A model generated the notes under the pieces. That model was not told where the DNA came from and made no database searches. It saw only the letters and a list, made by a program, of their open reading frames with translations. The translations under genes were made by a program, and so were the position numbers. DNA of 15,725 bases from Myxococcales bacterium (GTDB taxonomy: Bacteria; Myxococcota; Polyangia; Fen-1088), in the NCBI GenBank assembly GCA_003159055.1, contig PMLH01000645.1:1-15725 (forward strand), given 5' to 3'. Of this stretch, positions 15,001-15,725 are shown in pieces. Position 1 is the stretch's first letter; the number at the start of each line of letters is the position of its first letter.

Positions 15001-15725
15001 TCCGTGACCTCGTCTTCGAGCGAAACGATGTGCAGGTCGAATTGCGTCGCTTCCCGCACCAGCCTCAGAGGGATGGACCGGCCGAACATCTGCTTCCACC
15101 AGGGTTGTCCTGAGCGGCCGACCACGATGTGGCCGATATTGTGGGAATGTGCGAATTCCAGGATGGCTTGGACCGGATCGCTGCCCTTCAGGCGGACGGT
15201 TTCAGCGCCCAGCTCTTTGGCCTTTTCGATGTTGGCGAGTAGATGGCGCTGCGCCTCGGCGTCGATGGCATTGGGCGCCTCGCCGGGCGTTTCAACGAAG
15301 ACCACGAACCAATCGGTGTTGAACCGTCCGGCCATGCGCGAGCCGCGGCGAATCAGCATGGGTGTTCGCGGCGATCCTGATGACACGCACACCATGACCC
15401 GACTGCGGGTCGACGCCGGCGCGGGGCCGCCGCTCGACGCTCCCGGCCGCGTGCTCGCCGCACGTTCCAGGCTTTCGGCGACCTCGCGCAAGGAAAGCTC
15501 GCGCAGATGGGCCAGGTTCTGTTCTTTGAAGAAGTGCTCCAGGGCCCACGGGATGCGATCCGCGGCATAGATCTTTCCCGCACGCAGGCGTTCTTGCAGA
15601 TCTTCCACGGCAAGGTCCAGGTTGACCACCTGATCGGCTTGCTTGAGAAAGCTGTCGGGAATGGTTTCGCGGACCACGACCGAGGTCAATCGCTCGACCA
15701 GGTCGTTCAGGCTTTCCAGGTGCTG
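14997..15725 (-). CDS. KdpD N-terminal sensor plus universal-stress domain protein without kinase, N-terminus cut by window edge
   Basis: The frame is open to the right edge, so 242 C-terminal residues are visible. The first ~90 residues are the end of the KdpD N-terminal domain: QHLESLNDLVERL, VRETIPDSFLKQADQVVNLDLAVEDLQERLRAGKIY, then ALEHFFKEQNLAHLRELSLREVAE. A Pro/Ala/Ser linker (90-107) follows, then a universal-stress domain (108-236) with the nucleotide-loop-like GHIVVGRSGQPWWKQMFGRS. The protein then stops, where full KdpD would continue into four TM helices and the kinase. The TTG at 15689 is an internal Leu, not the start. The P-loop of the KdpD domain would be off the window. Short KdpD proteins of this form sit next to kdpABC in some deltaproteobacteria, so potassium/turgor sensing with the following kinase is the likely role. 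Confidence 0.9.
   Translation of the reverse strand, partial: QHLESLNDLVERLTSVVVRETIPDSFLKQADQVVNLDLAVEDLQERLRAGKIYAADRIPWALEHFFKEQNLAHLRELSLREVAESLERAASTRPGASSGGPAPASTRSRVMVCVSSGSPRTPMLIRRGSRMAGRFNTDWFVVFVETPGEAPNAIDAEAQRHLLANIEKAKELGAETVRLKGSDPVQAILEFAHSHNIGHIVVGRSGQPWWKQMFGRSIPLRLVREATQFDLHIVSLEDEVTE

Noticed and set aside
13975..15570. A 531-codon plus-strand open frame opposite the histidine kinase and KdpD-N gene
   Set aside because: No recognisable domain; the minus strand carries full kinase motifs throughout.
1..15725. CRISPR arrays, tRNA/rRNA genes, insertion sequences, phage genes
   Set aside because: No regularly spaced repeats, no tRNA-like cloverleaf, no transposase or integrase motifs were found when reading both strands.

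Overview
High-GC bacterial DNA, densely packed, with almost all genes on the minus strand. A TonB-dependent receptor and outer-membrane lipoprotein show a Gram-negative cell. The stand-alone KdpD-N/USP protein followed by a KinB-type kinase, and the aspartate/alanine-rich linker after the lipobox, fit a myxobacterial or other delta-type proteobacterium. That placement is inference; there is no rRNA or marker gene here.

The centre of the window (about 2733-11726, read right to left) is one cobalamin uptake and assembly operon. A TTGACA-N17-TAGGGT promoter is followed by a cobalamin riboswitch (11489-11670), then a hairpin system that looks like an antiterminator/terminator switch. The genes then run btuB (TonB receptor), a beta-propeller surface lipoprotein, cobT, cobQ, btuC, btuD and btuF. 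Five of the six junctions are 4-base ATGA stop/start overlaps. The sixth has the stop codon built into a TAAGGAG ribosome binding site. The receptor (with the lipoprotein as likely partner) would bring corrinoids across the outer membrane, BtuFCD across the inner membrane, and CobQ/CobT (with CobU and CobS) would finish the molecule. The lipoprotein is the most interesting gene: by position and architecture it resembles the BtuG type of B12-capturing lipoprotein known from Bacteroidetes.

To the left, cobS (plus strand, 1867-2667) runs convergently into btuF, and cobU (minus, 1223-1780) diverges from cobS. cobU is followed by an M32 metallocarboxypeptidase that is cut by the left window edge.

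To the right of the riboswitch lie one small hypothetical ORF on the plus strand with a possible broken partner (11844-12216), then a class I SAM methyltransferase (12115-12915, minus) with a GC-rich structured leader. Last come a two-transmembrane HAMP/PAS histidine kinase (13129-15000) and the C-terminal part of a KdpD-N/universal-stress protein that runs off the right edge. These last two are probably the tail of a kdp potassium-transport locus; no response regulator is present in the window.

No tRNA, rRNA, CRISPR array, insertion sequence or phage gene was seen.
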